The notes below the pieces were generated by a model, which was not told where the DNA came from, made no database searches, and was given only the letters and a program-made list of their open reading frames with translations. This document shows positions 1 through 11,600 of a stretch of 64,000 nt of DNA, one piece after another; position 1 is the first letter of the stretch; the number at the start of each line of letters is the position of its first letter. The stretch is from Amphiura filiformis (taxonomy: Eukaryota; Echinodermata; Ophiuroidea; Amphilepidida; Amphiuridae). The stretch is taken from positions 62,001-126,000 of the forward strand of contig NW_027305496.1 in the NCBI RefSeq assembly GCF_039555335.1, read 5' to 3'. The position numbers were made by a program, and so were the translations under genes.

Positions 1-109
1 CGAGAACCACCCAATCCGAGAACCGCGAAATCTAGTTTGTAATACAATCGCCCATTTTTTAATAATGGCCATTATTCAAGGGGGGTTAGTTTAATTTTTT
101 TGAGATGTT

Positions 110-480
110 TATAATAAGCTGAAGGATAAAGCACAGAGGATCACAATCACCACGAGACCAGAGTTGCATGTGAGCGAAACAAAACAGTGGGTACAATGTC
201 TTTATAATGAGATGGGGGGATGATGGTGACTGGGTTGATGGGTATTGTATGCAAAATGGTCAATAATATAATAATAAGATGAAGGATAAAACACAGAGGA
301 TCACAATCACCACAAGCATGTGAGCCAAATAAAATGTCTGGAAAAGAGTTTTCATGATTAGATGGGGGGGGGATGATGGTGACTGGATTGATGGGCACTG
401 TATGCAAAAAGGTCTGTAATATGATGATAAGCTGATGATAAAGCGCAGAGGATCACACCACCACAAAGATACCTGATCAG
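110..480. repeat. Tandem repeat, about 2.5 units of ~150-160 bp
   Basis: The phrase GATAAARCRCAGAGGATCAC recurs at about 125, 285 and 435, with GATGATGGTGACTGG between. No coding sense on either strand. Positions 1-110 show nothing recognisable. Confidence 0.7.
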
Positions 481-599
481 TGAGAAAATGATGTAACACG
501 TCAGGCGAAACAGATGAAGAACGAGACTGAAATAGCAATTGTTAGTTAGAGGAATTAGTAAATAGAGCGACTTTTAGAAACTGTTTCACATGAGGAGGA

Positions 600-1024
600 G
601 ATAACAGAGTTTAAAATAGTGCATATTCTCAGTCATCCAGTCGTTAAAATCACAAGGTTTTGAATTAAATCAAATACTGGAACTTACATTTTTTGCAACT
701 TGCTACATTGCGCCTGAAACCATCAGACTTCATCAGTGATTCTCGATAAGGAGGAACAGTGGCATAGGAGAGGCATCAAGGAAGCCATCTGGGAGAGAGT
801 AGAGCAGCCGTCACTTAACAAGAAAGGGGGACTGAGACACAACTTATCTCATGCATGGGACCGGGCCATCAAGACAATCCCTAGCCGTCTCAAAGTGTCA
901 CATGACCAGCCCAGCGGGTCAGTTGCCTGATGAAGTCTGATGGTTTCAGACGCAACGTAAAAAGTTGCAAAAATGTAAGTTCCAGTATTTGATTTAATTC
1001 CAAACCTTGTGATAACAGAGTTTA
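600..1024 (+). mobile_element. Penelope-like retroelement remnant with 14-bp target duplication
   Basis: The insertion 614-1010 is flanked by direct repeats GATAACAGAGTTTA (600-613 and 1011-1024). Its centre codes, on the plus strand from about 739, ILDKEEQWHRRGIKEAIWER and LNKKGG..HNLSHAWDRAI, the pattern of the C-terminal part of GIY-YIG endonucleases of Penelope-like elements. Its ends are inverted relative to each other. The right half has CTGATGA, a 6-bp hairpin, then GCAACG, resembling a hammerhead core with one base changed. The same family is inserted in the TRIM intron. Confidence 0.65.
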
Positions 1025-1763
1025 GTTTTCTGTTTACATGTGGCAGCTGTGAATAGTGACCAGGGTTATAGCTAGGCAAATTTTAGTGCCGCGTAAAATT
1101 TATATGAAATGTTAAAAAATTGAAATTTTGATAAGAATTGCTAGTTTTTATACTGATTGTTTATTGATTTTGAAACATTTGAGACTGTGGAGTGCTGGGT
1201 ATTTGGGCTCAAAATTAACTTGAGTGCCGGGTGGAAATTAAGAGTGCCAAGCGGAGTCGCCCACCACCGCCCAGCGTAGCTACATCCCTGATAGTGACTT
1301 AATAGTGCAAATTATCATGGATTTTTTTTGTAAGGAAGTGGAGTTCAATTTTAGTTCTACTCATTTACGTGAAATGTTTAGTCTTTCCTAATCCAGAAGT
1401 CCGTTTCCAAAACAAAAGTTGAAAGTTGTGGTTGCTCAAGTAAATATAGCAGTTCTCCTCAGACTTCTAACTGCAGTTACAGAGTAACTTTTATTTAGTT
1501 ATATAATGAATTCACTGCAGCACAATCTTAATTCCAAAACAGAGAGCGGTAAAGTGCAGTGGTGCAACAGGTCTAGATTTTAAATGCATATTGAAAAGCA
1601 CACTGTAATTCAACTAAATATGACGTTGTAGATTCAGTTACACAAAGTATTTTACTTTCATTGAATCATGCAGAAAGTGAAGCGATTTGGTTGGTTTTTG
1701 ATTCTTGCAATCTAGCACGAAATTGACGCCCTGTATCTTTTCTTGATTAATCAAAGACATTAA

Positions 1764-2090
1764 TAGAGTACCGAAGTGATGACGTCACAGAAAACTTTTT
1801 TTTTTTTTTCAGCGTTTTGAATACCATGTATCGGTGGAGCATGATGAAAAATATCCACATTGAAATCAGTGTAAATTGGCCTGGTTCCAAACAGTCATGA
1901 ACCAGGCCAATTTACACTGATTTCAATGGGGCTAATTAGGTATTCATGCGGCCATATCTCAGGCCCGCATGATCCGATTCCCACCAAATTTGGACTGTGA
2001 ATGTTTTTCATCATGTTCTACTGAAATATGGTCATGAAAATGCTGAAATGCAAAAAAGAAAATTTTATGACGTCACACTTCGGTACTCTA
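1764..2090. mobile_element. MITE with inverted ends and a central hairpin
   Basis: Left end AGAGTACCGAAGTG-ATGACGTCAC, right end GTCACACTTCGGTACTCT. A near-perfect hairpin sits at the centre (1857-1927; arms around AATTGGCCTGGTTC). Confidence 0.7.
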
Positions 2091-2682
2091 TAGAACTGAC
2101 AGTGACATGTAACAATTACTGCAGTTGTCAACTTACTGAATATGACACTGATGCATGGTGCAATGCTGCTGCCTGCTTCTGTAATGTCTGTCTCACATAA
2201 CTCTCATCTTTGAGGGCATACATACTGAAATATAAAACATTTCAAGAATGTGACAAAAGAATGATAAAATTTGTGGGATTATAATATTAAAGGTGTATGA
2301 CCCGATCGAAAGCCTCATCCCCACTTTTCATCATTCAAAATTCCCGATTTTGATATCAGAAGAAAGGATATATTTGTCTCATTACCCCAGTAAAATTTAA
2401 CGCCTGATACATGATTAGTTCAGGTGCTGTGAACAAAAATGTGGTGAATTGTGGTAACCATAAACCAAGTATGTAGGCCTACTATATATGGGGCATTGTT
2501 ATACATGTTTTTGCATCTCAAATCCAAATCACTAGAGCAATGCAACTCAAAATTTGAAAACATTGGGTTAATGGTAGCCCTCAATGCATGATAGAAAACA
2601 GAACATGAAAAAAAAAATCAAACTATGCCCCTTTAATAGTACCAGGTCCAGCCACTGGGGTGCTAGCACTCCTTAATATGTT

Positions 2683-2852
2683 ATTTCAGTTGAAATCCAC
2701 ACCCCAAAGGAAGACATGACCTTAATCTCCCACACAGGGGGTGTGAACTTGAATTTCAAATGGAGTCACTCAGTCAAGTAACCCCATTAGAAAGTCGATC
2801 ACACTCCCTATGTTGAACATTAAGGCCATGTCATCCATAGGGGGTACATAGA
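2683..2852. mobile_element. CTATTCC-family palindromic MITE, copy 1
   Basis: Ends carry CAGTTGAAATCCACACCCC and its reverse complement in diverged form; CATGACCTTAATCTCCCACA occurs in the arm. It belongs to a ~185-bp family with at least eight copies in the window. Confidence 0.7.
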
Positions 2853-3471
2853 TTAGCTTGAATTACTCTTGAAACAGGGTCTTAGCGAGGATTTCACATG
2901 TGCCCGTCATTTTCACCAAAACTGCCTGTCCAGGATTTCACATGTGCCTGTCATTGGACACCAAAACAGCAAACCTGTAGACCCCTCTAACATATGTGGA
3001 TGTATTGAAACAGGATACTGGACTGGATGTTATGGATATGGGAACGGCCATGCAGGACAGAAGGACTTGGCGTGCTGTTGTAGTTGGAGGACACCGCTCA
3101 TCTTAAGCAAAGGTAAGCCTGTCCAAAATTTGACCCTGAAAACAAAAACCAGACCACTCCCCCTTCAAATAGCTAATTGCTGATCCTGTGTCATATACTG
3201 GGGTACCCAAAAAGGTGGCTTTGTTACATTTTGATGTTCAGCTTGGATTTCAAAACACTGTCTCTTGAGTATTCCTTCACTTAGAAGATTCAATTAGGTC
3301 TTAAATTGAGGCTAATTTATTCTAGATTACTCATGTTTTTATCCTGTTAAAAATATGTTTTAATTATTTTCTTATGACGTTTGCCATGAAATGTGCCAAG
3401 GGTGGCTGAGGATTAGGGGGAGGAGGATTAGGGGGAGGGATTCATATCGTAAATTTGATTTAAAACCCCCA

Positions 3472-3954
3472 TTAAGGGCGCACACCACCAATACAGCGTC
3501 CCATTGAAACACTCGTGAAAACACGCCTTTTCTCTGCGCGATTTCAGACCTTTTCGGCAACAAATTGACCATAAAAATACTACCAATCGATTGCAAATCG
3601 ATGAAATTTTAATATATGTTTCAATGTACGGGTAGTCTTGTGATTAATTTTCGAGACATAGGCGCTCAAACAGCACCATGACCATTTTCGACCCTTCTAT
3701 ACCCTGAAAACCCGTTTCTGGCCATTTTTTTTTTTTTTTTCCTACTTTATTTAAAAATTGTGTTTTGCAACTTTTTGAGCGATCCAAGTTCATGTATAGG
3801 TCTTAATCTTTTATTTAAACTATAACATGCTTCTCTTTTTGATTACAAATCCACAGAAAGGCTCAAACTACCTCAAAAATTATTCTGTTTTTACGGAACT
3901 CATTAGGGTTACACAAATGGCGCATTGATTTGGTGGTGTGCGCCCTTATAATGC
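3472..3954. mobile_element. MITE with TIR AAGGGCGCACACCACCAATA, copy 1
   Basis: About 480 bp bounded by TTAAGGGCGCACACCACC and GGTGGTGTGCGCCCTTAT. A second copy of very similar sequence lies at 4562-5043 in the same orientation. Confidence 0.75.
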
Positions 3955-4561
3955 ACGAAGTTTCAAAGTCGATTCTTCTTTTCACAGATTTAGAAACTTT
4001 CTTAACTTTTGAGTTAAATCCTCAAGTTTTATTACTCTAGGATATATAAATTTAGAAAAAATGACTTTTGAAGACATGCGTCCAATACAGAAAATGTACA
4101 GTTATGGTGATTTTGACCATTCTAGCCATCGTGCCATTTTCTTCAAAAATATCACGCGACTTTTAAATGGTATATTTGCACTTTTATGTCTTTAAACGTA
4201 ATAAAAGTAAGTTTATACATTTTCTACACATTCATATTTTTATATTAAGTTTCGTTTTGCCCCCCCCCCCCGAAAAAAAAATTACATTTGAGTCGTTTTA
4301 AGGACACGTGCCAAAAGTTAAACATGATATTAAATTAATCAAAACTCTCTAAAAGCCGAATTTGTTAACTTTTTCGTCACTTTCATGAACTTTAACAATC
4401 CGAATTAAGAAAATTAAATCTTACTTTCACTTTAAAGAGCTTTAAAATTATTAAGTGATTTCTTAAGAATTAATTCAGACCATAAAATCGGAATTTTACA
4501 CATATCTATCCTGTTTTTTACCCGATTTCTATGACAGGCCTAAGTCCGCCCAATATGCCTT
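3955..4561. other. Spacer between two identical-family MITEs, nothing recognised
   Basis: AT-rich sequence with a C10/A8 homopolymer at about 4261-4282. No exon or repeat family was recognised. Confidence 0.5.
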
Positions 4562-5043
4562 ATAAGGGCGCACACCACCAATACAGCGTCCCATTGAAAC
4601 ACACGTGAAAACACGCCTTTTCTCTGCGCGATTTCAGACCTTTTTAAACAAATTGACCATAAAAAATACTACCAATCGATTGCAAATCGATGAAATTTTA
4701 ATATATGTTTCAATGTACGGGTAGTCTTGTGATTAATTTTTTAGAGATATGGGCGCTCAAACAGCACCATGACCATTTTCGACCCCTTCTATACCCTGAA
4801 AACCCGTTTCTGGCCATTTTTCAATCCGCGGGCCTACTTTATTTAAAAATTGTGTTTTGCAACTTTTTGAGCGATCCAAGTTCATGTGTAGGTCTTAATC
4901 TTTTATTTAAACTATAACATGCTTCTCTTTTTGAATACAAATCCACAGAGAGGCTCAAACTACCTCAAAAATTATTCTGTTTTTTCCGGAACTCATTAGG
5001 GTTACACAAATGGCGCATTGATTTGGTGGTGTGCGCCCTTAAA
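4562..5043. mobile_element. MITE with TIR AAGGGCGCACACCACCAATA, copy 2
   Basis: Near-identical to 3472-3954 apart from small indels, so one copy is a recent duplicate or both inserted recently. Confidence 0.75.
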
Positions 5044-5545
5044 AATTTGAATCTAGTAAAAAAATGTCTAAATGGACTCCCAGACATCTAAACCAAGTAA
5101 ATAAATACAGAAGTTCATTTAAAAGACCAATACTTGCTCAAAATGATTGTAAATGTGGAAAAAAGATGTGGGGTTACATCCTCCCTACTTTGTGGTTGTT
5201 TTTGCCCTCACTCTCTCATTTTTTAACCGATTTCCATAAAAAAGGTGTCAAAATGCTCAGCAGGATGAACCACTTCAAATGAGATGTGTACGTAAAATGT
5301 TTGAACCATTTAATTTTTTTACTATGTAACACAAAGGTACCCCAGGTTGTGACACAAGACCTGCTATCCTTGGTTTATTAGTCTGGTCTTCTTCTGAGTT
5401 CACAGAACTTATTCTAGCAAAATTATTTTTAGTGTTTATGTCACAGGGATTCTTTTCCCTGTCCCAGGAGGAAACTGCCCATCCAAAATGATGGGTGGAC
5501 AGGTGGCTAGCTAACACCCCATCTTGAAAGCACTCTCAAAATTAC

Positions 5546-5611
5546 CTTTTCTGCATAATAGAAAATTTCTTCTCCCACATTTTAGTAGATCTTGTGATTT
5601 CTCTTTTTAAT
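5546..5611 (-). CDS. C10orf67: C10orf67-like exon 12
   Basis: 66 bp, acceptor TTTCTTTACAG and donor GTAATT. Codes Arg388 (split) and residues 389-409, with MWEKKFSIMQK resembling the conserved C-terminal WEKRFFILR block of the human protein. It ends in phase 2; the next exon was not recognised between positions 1 and 5545. Confidence 0.75.
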
Positions 5612-8600
5612 CTGTAAAGAAACATGACAAAATAATTAATTATATGGAATGTCGAGAGGGACAACAAAGATAAATAAGTTGGTTGTCCTCCACCGCCCAC
5701 ACTAAATTTTTGAAAACTAGAATTTTTTTTTTTTTGTCTTTACTGCACTATCTTTGATAGTCCCTTTTCCCAGAGAAGATATTTTACCCTTCCCAGAATC
5801 CTTTGCAACATGATACATCACCTCATTCCATCAATGACACTTCTATGTACTTTGTACATGTTCCATTTGTTTTCAAGTTGAGTATAGACACTGGCTAAAC
5901 ATGGGTTGACTTCATGAAATAAACATAATTTGCAAGATCCGGATGTGCTCTGTTACTTCTTGTCACTATCAACCCATGTTGCACAGGATAGCAAATCAGT
6001 ACAGAAAGTTGATATGGAAGCAGTGCATTGTGGGAAGTGTATGGTATCTATCTGCCCTTTTCTCAGCATCAGATCAATAAACTTATCCTCCTGGCTTACC
6101 TTAGGACCTCATTCCTGAAATGTCTTTCTAGTTTACGTAATCTGGCAAGCTCGTCCCCCGACTTTGCTTCTGATTCTGCATTGGATGCTTCCTGCATGGA
6201 AACCAACAAAATCAATTAGAGGTGTAACCAAAGTTGTGAGGGCGGTAGACTGCCCCCTCAGAAAAATATTTTCAGGTAAAATCAGGATGAAAAAAAAAAT
6301 GAAAATTCTGTTAATTTTGGATGTTCTTTCCTCTTCAGCCAGGACAATTTTCTCAATGACAGGGCTTCGCCCTCATGTTGGTTAACCCCTGGACACTACT
6401 GGTCATCTAACATCATTTCTGATTGGATGATAACTTAAATGCTTATTTCAATTGCCAATTATAACTAGTTTTTCAACTATTTATGGTCAAACTTGCATTT
6501 GCAGATGATCTTATTAATACCCTCCTTGATTGGTTTAAAATTGGATACAATATTCATTTTGGCCAATCAGCAGCTACTTCTCATGGGGTTAAAAGGGCCA
6601 GTATGGTTACACTTGAAAATGTTGCCATGTTTTAAAAACCAAAATGGGATTGAGCAAATTAATAAATTCACTGAATGCAGCATTTATACACAATTTTGAC
6701 ACCTCATTTGTTGCTCTGCCATCTCATTGAAAAAAGTTACACCTATTTACAGGCACGAGAATAGATTTCAATGACAAAAGTGCGTAACAAAAATTCTCCA
6801 AAACAGGCTAAAAATAAATAAAAATGTGCAAATCTGAACAACAAAAAGTCAGGAATTCCTGTTTGGGCAAGAAAATTCTTATGCCTGCATTTAAATTGGC
6901 TAAGGATCGGATTTCAGTATAGTGAATCCAGCATCTTTTGGCAACAGAATAAATTTATGATACAATCATTTTTGCTATATTGAAACTAAAATTGAGAAGG
7001 GTCCCTATGGTGCAAAAGTAGAACAAAATTGTGTGAAGAGCGCATAAATTGGCAAATTTTAGGCTAACTTGCCATAGTGACCTATGGGCGGCAAAATGCC
7101 ATACGCCAGTTGGGTGTGTACTTTAAAAAGTTACACGCCCATCAGCAAAAGTACACGCCATTGGCGTGTGTAAAAGTCCAGCCATGATAGTAATTGACTA
7201 ATCAAATGATTTAGAAACTTTGTACGAGTTATATATCTGTTACTGGTCTTACCTCTTTCTGTTAATATGGATGAAACACACGTATAAACGGAACGGATGT
7301 ACCCCAAACATGCACATATATCAGATAGAAAGGAAAGGATGACATGCAACACAAGGTGAATACAAACAAATTGTTATAACAGTGATTAAGTGATTATTAA
7401 TACATAGATGAATATATGTTATTAGAGTGGACATTCAATGGTGTGTGTATAATTAAAGCCATAATGTATATACCGTACTGACGCGAGTATAGTCCCACCT
7501 TCGAGTAAAGTCCCACCCCCAAATTTTCGAAAAATTTCAGAAAAAAAAAAAAAAAAATGCATTGAATTTGTATGCATTTTGAAATCATTAATAGAGTATG
7601 ACATGAGTACAAATTTATTCAAAATACATAGGCCTACAATATATATATATATATATTTTAAATCAACCATGAATGATCCTAGTCTTTAGGTCTAGGTCCA
7701 GGGACACTCCAAAGCCGAAAAAATAACTAACTTAAAAAAAAAAAAAAAAAATTCGAGTATAGTCCCACCCCCAATGTTGCAAAATGTTCACCCTAAAACG
7801 GGGTGGGACTATACTCGCGTCAGTACGGTACTTTTAAAATAAAATTTGGTTAATTTTTTTTTCAAACCTGAATTTTTGGCATACATGTATTTGTCATGTT
7901 TACATGTCCCAACTTACACTTAACTGGAAGTGGCCAAAATTATTTTGCTTGTAAGACAATAGAGCTATGTTGAATTAATGTTGTATTTGTGATATTCAAT
8001 CCCCCATAGAGCTACAGTCATGCGCCCAAGGGAGTAAGTGGTTTTTTTATCCGTTCATTTACCTCATTATTTCGGCTTAAAATGGACAGAAAACTGTCCT
8101 TCTTGTCAAAGAATTAATAACAAAATTAAAATGTGACCATTTATATTATTATGGCTTTAATGTTGACACTCAAATATACCATAGAATAAGGCTATAGTTT
8201 GATCAGCTCGTAATCGGCAGGACTTGTAACATCGCAGATTAATATCAATATATTTTATTTAGAGAATTGTCCTGTGACATCTCACCAGAAACATCACAAA
8301 TAATTCATTCCAGTCCTACACTTTGTCTGCATTCTTTAACATTCACGTTTAGACCAGAGTGGCCAACTTTCTCACTATTAACATGGATCTACTTTTCGGC
8401 GTAATGATAATAGCCTAACAATTGGATACATGAATACAAAAGCCACCTAAGTCCATGCGAAGTTATTTTGAGAGAAAAACCTGTGTATCATTTTAATTCC
8501 TTCAGTTAGATTTACCTGGTCAATATGGTAAGTTTTACGTGCAAATGAGTGGATTAACCTGTATTAGGTATGACGATTAGCATTTCAGGGACTTCGTGGG

Positions 8601-11600
8601 GTTCATTTTAAATTTTGGACTTAGGTGGTTTTTGAATCATATACAAAATTTGGCTTTGCCCCCTCGCACTAAAAAAGCTGGCAAAGATGTAGTCATGATT
8701 TGGTGAAAAGAAGGCAAAATAATGTTGTTAATTTTGTTAAATTTAATTGGAGGAGGATAGTCTAACCAGCCACCGATGATTTACTGATTTGGTTAAAGTT
8801 AGTTATCTAATTGGTTACATGATATAATCATCTGAGTAACCAATCAAAAGCTTAAGGGGGTACTACACTTATTGATTTATTGATCAAATATTGGTTTTCC
8901 CTCATTTTTGGCTGTAACTCCACAACTGTTGTCTGTGCTGAAATAAAATTTCCAGTGCAGTAGTTGTAGTCCTTGCCCCTACAATATACATATCTTACTT
9001 GTTACCAATGCGCTTAAACTTTTGAGAAAAATGCAAAAATAGGCCCAAAATTTAGCAGGGGTGTAGTACCCCCTTAATGTATCCCATTTTAGCCCTACTG
9101 GGCATTCTTACAATATCGCTGATTAGCTCAATACCGTAAAAGCTCGATAGTTAGCATATGTGCTTACTATCAAGCTCTTTTGAAAACATGAAATTATACC
9201 AAAGTCCGGCGCTTTACCAACTGAGCTAATAGGGTTGAGACACACATTGGCAGGTTCGTATATAACTATGTATATTATAAGTAGGTTCCAAGTCGAGTTT
9301 CTTCCACTGATTCGGAGACATGCCGCAAAATAAGGCCATAGGCCTAAATATAATGCTGTGTCGGACATACTCCTTGAACACGGCAAAAGTTCCAAGTCAA
9401 CAAAAACATCTGCATCCAGCGATGCTGATGAGGTCTTCATCAGTGCTCGGGCTCCAGTTCTATAAAGCAGAAATACTCGAAGACTCGTTTCTGACTAGCG
9501 TCTAACTATGTATATTGATGATTTGCTCAAAACACTTTTGTGGATGGGGCTCTTCATGTTTGCATGTTTTAAAATGCTTAATAGTAAGCACATTATGCTA
9601 ACTATCAAGTTTTTATGGTATATAGTATAGACCTCTTTGTAACCAATCAATTGTAACCTGCAGCTAATGCCCAGGCAGTTGGAATGATATTATCAATCGC
9701 ACGTCACTGGTAAACTACCCACTGAATCGTTAAACCCATGTCAGGGTGTATGAAAATCAACTGGAATAGCCCAAATACATAAAGTATTTGGTTAAATCAC
9801 AAAGGGATGGCTTCAAAATGAAACCTCCAGTCCACTGCCGGCACCCCGGCAGATCCGGCGGTTTAACCATATTCCATTGTTCCAAACAACAGAAACCAGA
9901 CCCAATCGCCGGCTCTGCCAGTGCCGGTCTTTGACTGAGCACAACAATCTTTACCTTTGCATTAAGAGCCGCTTCCGTCTTCTTCTTCTCTTGTAATATC
10001 CTCAGTTTTTCCTCCTCCTGCTTCTGTTGTTCCGCTGCATGTTTCTTAGCGATCCCTAACATCTGAAAGGATCCAATAATATTCAGTGATTTTAAGGGAT
10101 CTGGAATGAGCATTTTGAGCGTTTCGACAGTATTTTTTGTGGGACATGAGAGCACATCAGACATATCGAATTGCATTCTGAACACAAAGAATGTCTTTCT
10201 GGTATCAAATAATTTTCATTTTTTGAAATTCACGATATAATACAAATTTTATGACAAATTATTAAAATTTGATATATTTTACATTTTTGATATATAACAG
10301 TCCTCGAATTAAATTTTATAAATCTAATGATATATTCTTAAAGTGTATGTAGCTGGGAGGAAAAGCCGACAATCAATTGAAAATGTTGACCTTTCATATT
10401 CAAGATATGGATTTTTTCCCCCAAAAGACCTAATTTTTGTTGGTGTTTTGGGAAAAAAATCCATACCTTCAATACGAAAGGTCAAAATTTTCACAATTGA
10501 TCGTCGGCTTTTCATCCCACCTACATACACTTTAAGTATAAATCATCAGATTTATAAAGTTTACTTCGAGTCCTGTTAAATATCAAAAATATCAATTTTT
10601 AATCATTTGCCATAAAATGTGTATTACATTGCAAATTTCAAAAAATCAAAATTATTTGATATCAGAAGGATATTCTTCGTATTCAGAATGCAATTCGATA
10701 TGTCTGATGTGCTCTAATGTCCCACAATAAATACTGTCCAAACGTTCATACCCCATCCCTTAAGGGTAAAAATATTTTAAGCAAACTTTGTCTTCATACG
10801 TTTCTTTGAAACAGGCCTTGCCATCTAGATTTTAAAGGCAAGTGGTTAAACACTCATAGTAGCATGATGCTAGGCGAGTTGTCAAATTTTCAAAAACATC
10901 ACTCATTTGGGTATAATCAAGTAGAGCTTAGGTCTTAAAACGATATTTATGTATTTACGACTTTCTCCGCTTGGAGGGGGCACAGAATTGATTAAATGCT
11001 GAATTAGCTGATTTGATGGCTGATTTTGGGAGATTCGCAGCGAGTGATAGTGTCTATGGTGAGTAGAAAATCGCTCACTAGAAATCGAGTTTGGGTGAGC
11101 GGTGGCTAGCAAGAGAAATCGCTCGCCTCAAACGGCAAGGCCTGTTGAAATAAGTTTTGCGATTAAAATTTACATGTTCCATCAGATAGCCAGGTTTAGT
11201 GGTTTATTTAGCTGACCTGGAATCAGATAGCCAGGTTTAGTGGTTTATTTGGCTGACATGGTAACAGATAGCCAGGTTTAGAGGTTTATTTTGATGTCCA
11301 TATAGGAAATTCTCTGCCTCCTTGTGTTCCTTCTATCTCTTAATGCAATTTTCATATTTTTTCAGGTTGCTCTGCTCACCAGTCATTTGAGATTGGTTGT
11401 GTGTTCCTCAGATCCAAACAGTTGACCCCTGGGTAAGGGGTTAGTGTTATGGTGCATGCAGAGGGTATTATACTTTTGGTATATACCAGTTTCATAGTAA
11501 GCTTACCTCATCTTTTGCTTTAGACACTTTAGTCTGCATCTCACGCTCCAGGGCTAATCTCTGCTTTTCAGCCTGCAAGAAAAGATAACAGAAAGAAAGA

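Noticed and set aside
2085..2190. Additional minus-strand exon with donor GTAAGT for the C10orf67-like gene
   Set aside because: Splice-like ends exist, but the peptide in the required phase has no resemblance to the family and overlaps a MITE edge.
2869..3183. 104-aa plus-strand frame with many Cys
   Set aside because: No start codon in good context, no family match, and internal duplicated phrase GGATTTCACATGTGCC; ends in low-complexity sequence.
9200..9235. tRNA gene
   Set aside because: Good box A, but the sequence departs from a cloverleaf after the anticodon arm and lies inside a TIR element.
9757..10185. 142-aa minus-strand open frame as an independent gene
   Set aside because: Only 9955-10062 is coding, as exon 10 with good splice sites; the rest is intron and palindromic element.
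10324..10579. Overlapping open frames on both strands, also at 22640 and 26304
   Set aside because: They are the two arms of the 0.66-kb palindromic element and repeat in every copy.
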